In this document: in pieces, positions 11,118 to 20,215 of the stretch
Layout of the letters: the number at the start of each line of letters is the position of its first letter
Numbering within the stretch: the stretch's first letter is position 1
From: Pseudomonadota bacterium
Lineage (GTDB): Bacteria > Pseudomonadota > Gammaproteobacteria > Burkholderiales > Ferrovaceae
Length of the DNA stretch: 64,000 nucleotides
Direction: 5' to 3'
Assembly: GCA_021796835.1 (NCBI GenBank)
Contig: JAKABO010000001.1
Location: 62,001-126,000, forward strand
Notes under the pieces: generated by a model
What the model was told of the DNA's origin: nothing
The model's database searches: none
What the model saw: only the letters and a program-made list of their open reading frames with translations
Position numbers and translations under genes: made by a program

Positions 11118-11786
11118 ATGAAAACTCCGATCATCACCGAACAACTCACCGATGCGGGACGGCGCATCGAACATGATTCCTTTGCCATCGTGGATCGTGA
11201 AGCAGGCCCCCATGCTTACTCCGATGCTCAATGGCAGGTGGTTCGACGCATGATCCATGCATCGGCGGATTTTGACTTCAACGGGTTGACCCGTTTTCAT
11301 CCTCTAGCCATCGAGGCGGGGCTTCAGGCCATTCGAAGCGGGGCGCCCATCGTTGCCGATGTGGAAATGATCTGTGTGGGTCTGTCCAAACCGCGTCTGG
11401 AACATTACGGGATGCAGTCCCACCAGTTCATTTCTGATGAGGATGTGATCGTTCAGGCCCAAATCCAGCACACGACGCGCGCGGTTCAGGCCATGCGCAA
11501 AGCTCGGGCACGACAGTTGCTGGATGGGAGTATCGTGGCCATCGGAAATGCGCCCACCGCACTCCTCGAGATTTTGCGAATGGTGCGGGAAGATCAGGTC
11601 CGGCCGGCTCTGATCATCGGGATGCCCGTGGGTTTCGTCTCTGCGGCCGAATCAAAAAGCCTGTTGAGTCAGAGTACGGAATGCCCCTGGATACTCATCG
11701 AGGGCCGAAAGGGGGGATCCACTCTGGTGGTGGCCGTCCTCCATGCCTTGTTGGCTCTGGCTGAAGTCCACGCCGATCTTTTTTGA
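11118..11786 (+). CDS. cbiC: Precorrin-8X methylmutase
   Basis: SFAIVDREAG, VVRRMIHASADFDF, GMPVGFVSAAESKS motifs. Confidence 0.95.
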   Translation: MKTPIITEQLTDAGRRIEHDSFAIVDREAGPHAYSDAQWQVVRRMIHASADFDFNGLTRFHPLAIEAGLQAIRSGAPIVADVEMICVGLSKPRLEHYGMQSHQFISDEDVIVQAQIQHTTRAVQAMRKARARQLLDGSIVAIGNAPTALLEILRMVREDQVRPALIIGMPVGFVSAAESKSLLSQSTECPWILIEGRKGGSTLVVAVLHALLALAEVHADLF

Positions 11787-11795
11787 ACCGCGTCC

Positions 11796-12905
11796 ATGGA
11801 CAAAAAACCAAAGGGCACGCGCAAGGGATTTACCACCGGCGCCTGCTCCGCTGCCGCCGCCCGGGCAGCGGTACTTGGGCTGATTCAGGGTTCGGTGCCG
11901 GGAGAAGTGGAATGTGACTTGCCCAATGGGGAGAGGGTCCGGTTTGCCGTATCCGAAGGGCAGTCGGATGGTTTTTCGGCCCATGCGGTCGTGATCAAGG
12001 ATGCCGGCGATGATCCGGACGTGACGGACAAGGCCGCACTGACCGCGGATGTCCGGTGGTTGCCGGATGCGCCCGGGGCCGTACGCCTGAAGGGCGGCGA
12101 GGGGGTGGGTACGGTGACCATGCCCGGACTCGGACTGGAGGTGGGGGGGCCTGCCATCAATCCAGTGCCGCGCCGCAACATCGAGGCCAATGTGCGTCAG
12201 GTGGCGCAGGCGGTCCTGGTGCAGCAGGGCCTGGAGGTCTGTATCTCCGTGCCGGGGGGCGAGACTCTGGCCAAGCGGACATTGAATTCCCGTCTGGGCA
12301 TTGTGGGGGGAATTTCCATTCTGGGGACGACGGGCATCGTGCATCCTTACTCGACGGCTGCATTTCGGGCCAGCGTCATCCAGGGTATCGAAGTGGCTGC
12401 CAATCAGGGACAGGACACGGTGGTGCTGACCACCGGAGGGAGAACCGAGAAGTTTGTCATGGGGGCCTTGCCCCATCTGGCTCCCGCCTGCTTCGTGCAG
12501 ATGGGGGATTTTTTGAAATATGCGCTCGATACCGTGGTGAAGTGCAGGATTGCACGGGTCATCATTGGCGGGATGGTGGGAAAACTGACCAAGATCGCCC
12601 AGGGAGAAACCATTACCCACGCGAACCGCAACCCGGTGGACACGGATCTGCTGGCAGAGATTGCGGCCACGGTGGGAGCGCCGGCAGACGTGTGCCGCGC
12701 CATTCGGCAATCGGAGATGGCGCGTTATGCCAGTGAACGGATGGAGGAATTGGGGTTGACCGCAGAATTTTACGAAGCCTTGGGTCAACGGGTGATACAG
12801 ACCTTGTATGGCCGTTATCCGGGGAAATTTGCCCTGCAGGTACTGATGTGCGATTTTGATGGTCATGAACTGGCACGGGTCTCCGGGGAGGATTGGCATG
12901 GATGA
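11796..12905 (+). CDS. cbiD: Cobalt-precorrin-5B C1-methyltransferase
   Basis: RKGFTTGACSAAAARAA, GGETLAKRTLNSRLGIVGGISILGTTGIVHPYS. Confidence 0.96.
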   Translation: MDKKPKGTRKGFTTGACSAAAARAAVLGLIQGSVPGEVECDLPNGERVRFAVSEGQSDGFSAHAVVIKDAGDDPDVTDKAALTADVRWLPDAPGAVRLKGGEGVGTVTMPGLGLEVGGPAINPVPRRNIEANVRQVAQAVLVQQGLEVCISVPGGETLAKRTLNSRLGIVGGISILGTTGIVHPYSTAAFRASVIQGIEVAANQGQDTVVLTTGGRTEKFVMGALPHLAPACFVQMGDFLKYALDTVVKCRIARVIIGGMVGKLTKIAQGETITHANRNPVDTDLLAEIAATVGAPADVCRAIRQSEMARYASERMEELGLTAEFYEALGQRVIQTLYGRYPGKFALQVLMCDFDGHELARVSGEDWHG

Positions 12906-14193
12906 ACCCTGTCTGGTGATCGGCGTACTGGACAACGGCGTGGAGGGATTGACCCCCGCCGCCCTCAAGGGCGTTCAGGAGGCGGATCTGGTCATTGGGG
13001 GAGGGCGGACCCTGGAATTGCTCCGGGCGCTGATCCGGGCCGATGCCGAGTGTCGGGATCTGACGGGGCGTTTGCCCCAGGTTCCCCAGTGGGTCGTCGA
13101 GGCTCGGCAAGGCCATCGGCGGGTGGTGATTCTGGCCAGTGGAGATCCCCTTTGCCACGGTATCGGGGGATATCTGGTGGAGAAATTGGGGCGCTCGGCG
13201 GTCCTCATCGAACCCAACCTTTCCTTGATCCAGATCGCCTGCGCCCGTTTGAAACAACCCTGGCAGACGTTGCGAATGGCCTCCGTGCACAGTCGTGATG
13301 CAGGCGAATGGCGTGTGGGGGCAGGTCCCGAGCATGGGCTCCATGGGGTGTTGCAAGTGCTCGTTCGAGAAAAACTGGTGGGGATTCTCACCAGTCCGGA
13401 AAACACGCCCGGACGGATCGCGCGCATGTTGCTGGCGGAGGGAGTGGCCGAAGATTTTGAGATGGCGGTGGCGGAATGTCTTTTGCAGGACAGGGAGTGC
13501 ATTTACGACTGGATGGACGTCACGGCCGTGTCCCAACGTGTTTTTGCTGAGCCCAATGTCCTGTTGGTGCGGCGTTGCGCCGTTCCGGAGGATCCCTTGT
13601 TTGGTTTGGAGGATGCGCGTTTCGATCAACGCAAACCCGACAAGGGGCTGATCACCAAGCGCGAAGTTCGTGTGGTTTCCCTGGCACGGATGGCCTTGCA
13701 GCGGGACAGTGTGGTCTGGGACATCGGTGCCGGTTCGGGATCGGTGGGGCTGGAGGCGGCCCGGTTGTGTGTGCAGGGTCACGTTTATGCCATCGAGAAA
13801 AACACGGAGGATGCGGCCATCATCCTCAGAAATCGGGCCAGTTTACGGGTGACCAATTACACCCTGAGGCAGGGAAAAGCTCCGGAGGGCCTGGCGGAAT
13901 GGCCCGATCCTGATGCCATATTCATCGGTGGTTCGGGGGGCGAACTGCGCGAGTTGATCCTGCTCTGCCTGGAAAGACTGCGTCCGGGTGGGCATCTGGT
14001 GATGAACTTCGCCACCCTGGAAAATTTGGGCACGGCTCTGGACTGTCTGGCGGCTTCTGCCACCGTGTGGGACGTCACTCAACTGCAGGCGGCGCGGAGT
14101 CGCCCCATTCTGGAGATGCATCGTTTGCAGGCCGAAAATCCGGTCTGGATCCTGTGCGCCGAAAAGTCGGTGCCTGCGGTGGGCAGTCCATGA
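12898..14193 (+). CDS. cobL: Fused CbiE-CbiT (CobL-type) precorrin-6Y/7 C5,15-methyltransferase (decarboxylating)
   Basis: N-terminal tetrapyrrole methylase + C-terminal SAM methyltransferase (DIGAGSGSVGLEAARL); start overlaps the cbiD end. Confidence 0.93.
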   Translation: MDEPCLVIGVLDNGVEGLTPAALKGVQEADLVIGGGRTLELLRALIRADAECRDLTGRLPQVPQWVVEARQGHRRVVILASGDPLCHGIGGYLVEKLGRSAVLIEPNLSLIQIACARLKQPWQTLRMASVHSRDAGEWRVGAGPEHGLHGVLQVLVREKLVGILTSPENTPGRIARMLLAEGVAEDFEMAVAECLLQDRECIYDWMDVTAVSQRVFAEPNVLLVRRCAVPEDPLFGLEDARFDQRKPDKGLITKREVRVVSLARMALQRDSVVWDIGAGSGSVGLEAARLCVQGHVYAIEKNTEDAAIILRNRASLRVTNYTLRQGKAPEGLAEWPDPDAIFIGGSGGELRELILLCLERLRPGGHLVMNFATLENLGTALDCLAASATVWDVTQLQAARSRPILEMHRLQAENPVWILCAEKSVPAVGSP

Positions 14194-14984
14194 GCGCGCG
14201 GACTTACGGACGGCTGTATGGCGCCTCCCTGGGCCCGGGGGATCCGGGTTTGATCACCCGGCAGGTTTGGGCGTTGCTGCAACGGGAGGACCTCTATTGG
14301 ACCTATCCGGTGCGTCGCAAGGGCGCAGACAGTCATGCACTCGGCATCGTCCAGCGTGCCGGACGGGCGTTACCCGGCACAGGGGGCGCGCTGATTTTTC
14401 CCATGACCCACGATCCGGAAATTCTGGCCGGTTACTGGTTGCGGGCTGCGGAAGCGGTACTCGAGCAGTTACGAACGGGGCAGGATGTCGTGTTTCTGGT
14501 CGAGGGAGATGCTTCGACCTACTCCACCTTTGGTCACTTGTCCCGGACCGTACGGGCCCTGGAAGCGGAAGTGGTCATCGAAACTCTGCCCGGGGTTTCC
14601 TCCTACCATGCGGCGGCGGCCACTGTGGGCATGCCGCTGGCCGAAACGGATGAAACCATCGCCATCATTCCGGCCAGTTATGGGATCGATATGATCGAGC
14701 GTCTGTTGCTGGATTTCGATACCCTGGTTTTGCTCAAGGTCAAACCCCTGCTGGACGACATTCTGGACCTTCTCGAACGGCGTGACTTGTTGGCCCATGC
14801 GGCGTTCATCGAAAAGGCGGGCACGCCCCTGGAACGAGTGGAACGTGCGCTCACCCGTTTGCGCGGGCATAAGGTCAACTATCTATCCTTGATGCTGGTG
14901 CGTAACCCGGCGCGGGTGCGCGGGACGATCCTGCGCGGTTGCCGAAAAAAATCCTCTCTTCTGGATACTTCTGTTCATGAATAA
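14190..14984 (+). CDS. cbiL: Precorrin-2/cobalt-factor II C20-methyltransferase
   Basis: ATG at 14190 overlapping the previous stop; LYGASLGPGDPGLITRQVWALLQ, FLVEGDASTYSTFGHL. Confidence 0.94.
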   Translation: MSARTYGRLYGASLGPGDPGLITRQVWALLQREDLYWTYPVRRKGADSHALGIVQRAGRALPGTGGALIFPMTHDPEILAGYWLRAAEAVLEQLRTGQDVVFLVEGDASTYSTFGHLSRTVRALEAEVVIETLPGVSSYHAAAATVGMPLAETDETIAIIPASYGIDMIERLLLDFDTLVLLKVKPLLDDILDLLERRDLLAHAAFIEKAGTPLERVERALTRLRGHKVNYLSLMLVRNPARVRGTILRGCRKKSSLLDTSVHE

Positions 14985-15720
14985 TATGACTACTCCCCAT
15001 GTCGCGCTTGTTGCGATTACCAAACATGGTCTGGCTCGCGCCCTGACCCTGCTGCCCCGATTGCCCGAGGCCCATCTTGTGGTGACGGAGAAATTCGCTC
15101 CAGATCTTCCGCCGGCGTTGCCCCATCCGGTCAGGATCCTGTCCGGGGCGTTGAGCGGTCATATGGCGGACCTGTTTTCTGACTACGGTCAACTGGTTCT
15201 GTTCATTTCCCTGGGCGCCGTGGTGCGTCTGATGGCTCCTCACCTCAAATCCAAGGATGAAGACCCCGGGGTGGTGGTGATCGATGATGCGGCCCGCTAT
15301 GTGATTCCCGTCCTGTCGGGGCATGTAGGAGGGGCCAATGCTTTTGCCTTGCATCTGGCCGAACTGCTGGGCGCCGAAGCCGTCCTGACCACTGCATCCG
15401 ATGTGGGGAAAACCATCCCCGTGGACATTCTGGGACGCGAACTGGGTTGGCAGGTAGAGGCACCCAAGATCAACATTACCCGGGTTTCGGCCCATGTGGT
15501 CAACGGAGAACCCATCGCTTTCGTGCAGGAAGCCGGAAGCCGGCGATGGTGGACCCGTCCCACCCCCCTCCCTTCCAATATTCATCTATTCGATGCGTTC
15601 GAGCAGGTGGACCTGTCGTCGTTCAAGGCCGTGCTCTGGGTGACCCGGCGGGAAATTTCCGGGTCGGTGTGGGATCGTCTGAAGGAGCGGCTGGTCGTGT
15701 ATCGCCCGCCTCTGGCGTAG
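14977..15720 (+). CDS. cbiG: Cobalt-precorrin-5A hydrolase CbiG, N-terminal/core part
   Basis: HVALVAITKHGLARALTLLPRLP..., FISLGAVVRLMAPHLKSKDEDPGVVVIDDAARYVIPVLSGHVGGANA (CbiG_N), overlaps cbiL. Confidence 0.92.
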   Translation: MNNMTTPHVALVAITKHGLARALTLLPRLPEAHLVVTEKFAPDLPPALPHPVRILSGALSGHMADLFSDYGQLVLFISLGAVVRLMAPHLKSKDEDPGVVVIDDAARYVIPVLSGHVGGANAFALHLAELLGAEAVLTTASDVGKTIPVDILGRELGWQVEAPKINITRVSAHVVNGEPIAFVQEAGSRRWWTRPTPLPSNIHLFDAFEQVDLSSFKAVLWVTRREISGSVWDRLKERLVVYRPPLA

Positions 15721-15724
15721 CGGG

Positions 15725-16123
15725 ATGAAAGTCATGGTGGGCGTGGGATGCGATCGGGACGTGGCGTTTGCCACCCTGAGCGAAGGCGTGCTGTTGGGCC
15801 TCCAGCGGGTTGGGCTGACGGAACGTGCCGTCGTCGGTCTGGCGACCATCGACAAAAAGAACGATGAAGCGGCCGTGCTGGCATTGGCCGAGGCGAAAGG
15901 CTGGCCGTTATTCTTTTTTGATGCGGCACAACTGTCCCGAGTCACCGTCCCCAATCCTTCGGAGACGGTGCGCCGGTATATGGGAACCCCGGCGGTGTCT
16001 GAAGCCGCCGCATTATTGGCGGCGGGGGTTGGAGTGGAAGGTCTGATCCTGGAAAAATTCAAACATCGTGGCGCGGACCGGAAACATGCCACGGTGTCCA
16101 TTGCACTCATGAAAGAGAATTGA
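15725..16123 (+). CDS. CbiG C-terminal domain / CobE-like protein encoded as a separate ORF
   Basis: GVGCDRDVAFATL, LATIDKKNDEAAVLALAEAKGWPLFFF; 4-bp gap after cbiG core. Confidence 0.88.
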   Translation: MKVMVGVGCDRDVAFATLSEGVLLGLQRVGLTERAVVGLATIDKKNDEAAVLALAEAKGWPLFFFDAAQLSRVTVPNPSETVRRYMGTPAVSEAAALLAAGVGVEGLILEKFKHRGADRKHATVSIALMKEN

Positions 16124-17485
16124 ATGAAAACAGGAAAAATATTGATGGTGGGTTTTGGCCCCGGCGCCACGGAACATATGACCTATCGTGCGCGCGCGGC
16201 CATTGCCGAGGCGGACGTGGTCATCGGATATTCCACTTACATCAAGCTGGTGCAGGATCTCCTGGTCGGCAAGGAAATCATTCGCAAGGGGATGACGGAG
16301 GAGATCGATCGTTGCGTCGAAGCCTACGAGCAGGCATGCCAGGGCAAGACGGTCGCCCTGATTTCCTCGGGGGACATAGGCATTTACGGGATGGCAGGCC
16401 CCACCTACGAAGTCTTGCTTCAGGCAGGCTGGACGCCGGAAAGCGAGATCAGGGTGGAGGTCATCCCCGGTGCCAGTGCCTTGAATGCCTGTGCATCCCT
16501 GGTGGGAGCCCCTTTGACCCACGACTTTTGTTCCATTTCCCTGTCCGATCTCCTGACCCCCTGGCCGGTGATCGCCCAGCGCCTGCGGGCGGCTGCGCGG
16601 GGAGATTTCGTCATCGCCCTCTATAATCCAAAAAGTGGTCGCCGCACCCAGCAGATCGTGGAAGCCCAACGCCTGCTGCTGGAATACCGGGACCCCGGGA
16701 CCCCCGTGGCCGTGGTCAAATCCGCCTACCGCCGCCGCCAGCATATTCAACTCGTTACCCTGGAAACCATGGCAGACCAGGAAATCGGCATGCTGACCAC
16801 GGTGTTGATCGGAAACAGCAGTACCTTTGTGCGCGCTGGCCTGATGGTGACGCCGCGGGGGTATACCAACAAATACGAAGGATTGACGGGAGAGGCAAAA
16901 CCCGGAGAACAGGCCGGGCGTTCCCTGACCCTGGGGTTGGAGGGCTGGAAGGAGTTTGTCCGGGTTTATCTGCAAACCTATCCGGACCACTCCCTGCGTC
17001 AGGTGGCGGACCATTTCGATGCGCCGTTCGCCCAGATTCTGGAGGCGATGGATGGAACCCCGGAAGACGATGCCCCGGATAGAGTGCTGGCCTGTCACTT
17101 TGCGCCGGCGGAACTCGAGCACCTTCTGCAGGAAATGCATCGATGGGGGAAACTACGTGCAGTGGTGCGCCATGGGGGGGCCGTTGCGGAACTCCTGATT
17201 TATGCCCGGGACTTAACTCTCGAGTCAGGTCGGCTGAATCTGATTCATGAGTATTTTCATCTGCATGTAGATGTGTCCTCGCTGGCCCATGGCTGGTTTG
17301 TACGGCAGGGGACACGTCAGGCCGGGATCTGTTTTACGGATGCGCACGGAGATTTCGTGGTGTCCTTTCTCCTGACCAAGGATGGAGAGGGACGGTGGTC
17401 GGCGGAGGAAGTGAAAAGTTTCTACCGTGCGTCGGCGACGATGGGAACGAAAATGGTCAAGGGAAAAGAAGGAGCAGGCGCATGA
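16124..17485 (+). CDS. cbiH: Precorrin-3B C17-methyltransferase (CbiH/CobJ) fused to a HutX/ChuX-like C-terminal domain
   Basis: N-term about 1-245: ILMVGFGPGATEHMTYRARAAIAEADVVIGY, GDIGIYGMAGP, ALYNPKSGRR; C-term about 265-450 resembles HutX (WGKLRAVVRHGGAVAELLIYARDL...ESGRLNLIHEYFHLHVDVSSLAHGWFV...AGICFTDAHGDFVVSFLLTKDGEGRWSAEEVKSFYRA). Confidence 0.9.
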   Translation: MKTGKILMVGFGPGATEHMTYRARAAIAEADVVIGYSTYIKLVQDLLVGKEIIRKGMTEEIDRCVEAYEQACQGKTVALISSGDIGIYGMAGPTYEVLLQAGWTPESEIRVEVIPGASALNACASLVGAPLTHDFCSISLSDLLTPWPVIAQRLRAAARGDFVIALYNPKSGRRTQQIVEAQRLLLEYRDPGTPVAVVKSAYRRRQHIQLVTLETMADQEIGMLTTVLIGNSSTFVRAGLMVTPRGYTNKYEGLTGEAKPGEQAGRSLTLGLEGWKEFVRVYLQTYPDHSLRQVADHFDAPFAQILEAMDGTPEDDAPDRVLACHFAPAELEHLLQEMHRWGKLRAVVRHGGAVAELLIYARDLTLESGRLNLIHEYFHLHVDVSSLAHGWFVRQGTRQAGICFTDAHGDFVVSFLLTKDGEGRWSAEEVKSFYRASATMGTKMVKGKEGAGA

Positions 17486-17835
17486 GTGAAGATACGGGTC
17501 ATTCTCCGATCAAACCCGCCATTGGGAGTTACAAACGCCACGTATTGGTGTGTACGGGTCCGCGCTGTACCCTGCAGGGAGAGTCGCAAACCCTCTTTGA
17601 CAGCCTTGGAGAAACATTCAAGGCGGCGGGACTCGATAAGGGCGCGCTGCGCGTCAAACGCACCCGGGTGGCATGTTTCGCAGCCTGCAAGGGAGGGCCC
17701 ATTCTCTGCGTGCAACCGGATGGGGTGTGGTATTACAACGTCACTTCAGAGAATCTCGAGCGGATCGTCCAGCAACATCTGGTGGAAGGCAGGCCTGTGG
17801 AGGATCTGGTTTTTCACCAGCAGGCAAGAGATTGA
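17482..17835 (+). CDS. Thioredoxin-like [2Fe-2S] ferredoxin, cbi-operon-associated
   Basis: HVLVCTGPRCTLQG...RVKRTRVACFAACKGGPILCVQPDGVWYYNV; ATG at 17482 overlaps the cbiH stop. Confidence 0.85.
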   Translation: MSEDTGHSPIKPAIGSYKRHVLVCTGPRCTLQGESQTLFDSLGETFKAAGLDKGALRVKRTRVACFAACKGGPILCVQPDGVWYYNVTSENLERIVQQHLVEGRPVEDLVFHQQARD

Positions 17836-17847
17836 GCCCGGTTCTCC

Positions 17848-19056
17848 TCACAGGAGGTGCGCTGCCTTGAAATGCCACTTGGCAGGGTCTTCGACGTTCA
17901 GGATGGCGTCACCGCATTTGCCCAGGTCGAGCATGAGCGGTTCGATGAAAACGTTCTGTCGGGTCGAATAGAATGCCTTTACCAAAGGTGTCATCAAACT
18001 GCCCGGATGTTGTTCCACGACGTAGGCCAGGCGTCCGGATTTCAACTGGACGAGCGTTCCTGAGGGATATAGCCCCACCGTTCGGACGAAGGCGTGAAAG
18101 ACGGTGCGATTGAATTGGCCTTCCTGCCATTCGGCCATTTTCCGGATGGCCTGACCCAGTGCCCACCCTGTCTGATAACTGCGTTCCGAGGTGATGGCAT
18201 CATAAACATCGCAGCAGGTGCCCATATTGGCATAGATCGAAATCTTTTCTCCGGGCAACCAGTCCGGATAACCTTTTCCATCCATTCTTTCATGGTGATG
18301 GGCACATACATCGAGGATGATTTCATCGTCGACGCCCAGGTTTTGCAAGAGGTGGTACCCCAGCAGGGGGTGAGACTTCATCATCTCGAATTCTTCGTCC
18401 GTCAGGCGGGCCTGTTTGTTGAGCAGGGGCAGGGGGAGCAGGGTTTTTCCGATATCGAGCAGCAGTCCGGCCATGCCCAGTCGTTTCAACAGACCGTTGT
18501 CAAACCCCATCTGTTTTCCCAGGGCAATCATCAAAGCGCAGACGGCCACTGCATGGAGATAGGGGTAAGTTTTTTTGGTCTTGGCGTGAAGAAGGCTGAT
18601 GAGCGCTTCCGAATTACGCAGGACTGAATTGCAGATATCCTCGACGAGTTGGTGAGCGGCCATCAGATCGACCGGGATGTCCATGCGGGCTTCCGTCAGG
18701 AGGCTGTGGATGACACCGTGAGAGCGGGCATGAATGCCGCGCGCAAGAACCAGTTCATCCTCAAAACTGGTTTTCTGGGTGGCAACTTTGGTCGCCCTGG
18801 CTTCCTTGATCGTTTCCATCAACGATGACGGAACCGGAGAGGGGGCAGAGACCGGAACGGAAGGGTCCGTATCCCTCCCTTTGTCGGGATCGATCCACAC
18901 CTCACGAATGCTGCTTTTTTGTAACGAGATCAAGTCGTTTCGGTCACTGATCACAAACGAGGATGCCCAAAAGGGATGATCCATCCAACTTCCGCAGATT
19001 TCATGGACAAACATTCCGATTCTCAGATCGTCGACGGATATCTTTTTCATGGGCAT
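17848..19056 (-). CDS. HD-GYP domain protein with N-terminal DUF3391-like region (putative c-di-GMP phosphodiesterase)
   Basis: MKKISVDDLRIGMFVHEICGSWMDHPFW; HHHERMDGKGYPDWLPGEKI (HD-GYP motif). Confidence 0.9.
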   Translation of the reverse strand: MPMKKISVDDLRIGMFVHEICGSWMDHPFWASSFVISDRNDLISLQKSSIREVWIDPDKGRDTDPSVPVSAPSPVPSSLMETIKEARATKVATQKTSFEDELVLARGIHARSHGVIHSLLTEARMDIPVDLMAAHQLVEDICNSVLRNSEALISLLHAKTKKTYPYLHAVAVCALMIALGKQMGFDNGLLKRLGMAGLLLDIGKTLLPLPLLNKQARLTDEEFEMMKSHPLLGYHLLQNLGVDDEIILDVCAHHHERMDGKGYPDWLPGEKISIYANMGTCCDVYDAITSERSYQTGWALGQAIRKMAEWQEGQFNRTVFHAFVRTVGLYPSGTLVQLKSGRLAYVVEQHPGSLMTPLVKAFYSTRQNVFIEPLMLDLGKCGDAILNVEDPAKWHFKAAHLL

Positions 19057-19406
19057 CAAGACCAGTGTAATCAACCGGGTCACCGTGCGCCGGACCTCAC
19101 CCACTCTGGCTGGCAGGCGTACCGGAACCCTCCTCCATGGTACAGGATTTTAGGGGAGGAAAGCAGTCCGGGGAAGGGTGTCGCTGGAATAGGTCAGATA
19201 GGGGGCTCTACCTGAAAATCCGGTGAAATTCCTGGATCAGATGAGTGGAAAAGACCGGCGTAAATCCATCCAGGGAGAGCACGATCAGATAACCGAGTTT
19301 TCTCGCGTATCATTGGTCTTGACAAGTGGGCGCGCTTTGGGTTCCACTTGTTCGGGCAGGTGAAGCCATAACACATAGCGATGTAACCACCCACAAGGAG
19401 ACAGTC

Positions 19407-19769
19407 ATGAACAAAACAGGAAAAAGGATGTATGGCATGTTGTTTGCCGCACTCTGCGTTTTGCCGTTGGGGTCCTACGCAGCAGGGGGCGCGAGTATTG
19501 AAATCTTGTCCCCCAAACAGGGAGAAACCTGGACCACGGGTGCCCATGTGGTGAAGTATCAGGTGCACCCCAGTGCCAATGGAAACCACTTGCATGTGTA
19601 TGTGGACCAACAGGACGAACCCATCATCAGCCACCAGATGAGTCACTGCCCTTGTTCGGAACAGTTGCCTGACCTGGGACCGGGAAATCACCGGATCACG
19701 ATCAAGGAAGCCACAGCGAGTCACAGTTTGACCGGGGTAGAGAGCAGCGTTTCCTTCACGGTGAAATGA
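19407..19769 (+). CDS. Small exported protein of unknown function (signal peptide; HLHVYVD motif)
   Basis: RBS 'aaggag' then ATG at 19407; MNKTGKRMYGMLFAALCVLPLGSYAAGG signal peptide. Confidence 0.7.
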   Translation: MNKTGKRMYGMLFAALCVLPLGSYAAGGASIEILSPKQGETWTTGAHVVKYQVHPSANGNHLHVYVDQQDEPIISHQMSHCPCSEQLPDLGPGNHRITIKEATASHSLTGVESSVSFTVK

Positions 19770-19778
19770 GGGTGATAC

Positions 19779-20189
19779 ATGGGCACCCTGCTCGAGTATG
19801 CACTCATTCAGGTGCTTCATAATTTTGGAGCCTTGCTGGTGGTCGGAATGAGTGGATACGGGTTCCGGGTTGCCCTGCTGCGTCAGTCGCCCTCCCGGAC
19901 TCTTGCGCTTTTCGTCCTGTCTGCATGGCTGATGCAGGGGTTGACGGGGGCTACTTTTGGCTGGGTGACCTATCGTTCGGATCACCGATTTCCCGATATT
20001 CATGGGATTGCCGTGATTGCCCTCATGATCAAGGTATCCTGCGTGTGCGGCGGAGCGGGACTGATGGCCACCTGCCTGGGGTGGGGGAGTTCCTGGTCGG
20101 CCTCTCGCCGGATGATGGTCTGGGCGGGTTCCACCGGATTGGCCTGTCTGGCGTTGACGGCCGCTGCGTTTCTGCGTTGGTTTTCGTGA
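19779..20189 (+). CDS. Small integral membrane protein, unknown function
   Basis: 136 aa, about 4 hydrophobic segments; tightly follows the preceding gene. Confidence 0.65.
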   Translation: MGTLLEYALIQVLHNFGALLVVGMSGYGFRVALLRQSPSRTLALFVLSAWLMQGLTGATFGWVTYRSDHRFPDIHGIAVIALMIKVSCVCGGAGLMATCLGWGSSWSASRRMMVWAGSTGLACLALTAAAFLRWFS

Positions 20190-20215
20190 CGGAGAATCCT
20201 GGAAGGGGAGGTTTT

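Noticed and set aside
11652-13782. Long minus-strand ORFs (438 aa, 389 aa) across cbiD/cbiET
   Set aside because: Antisense to unambiguous cobalamin genes; compositionally biased translations with no recognisable motifs.
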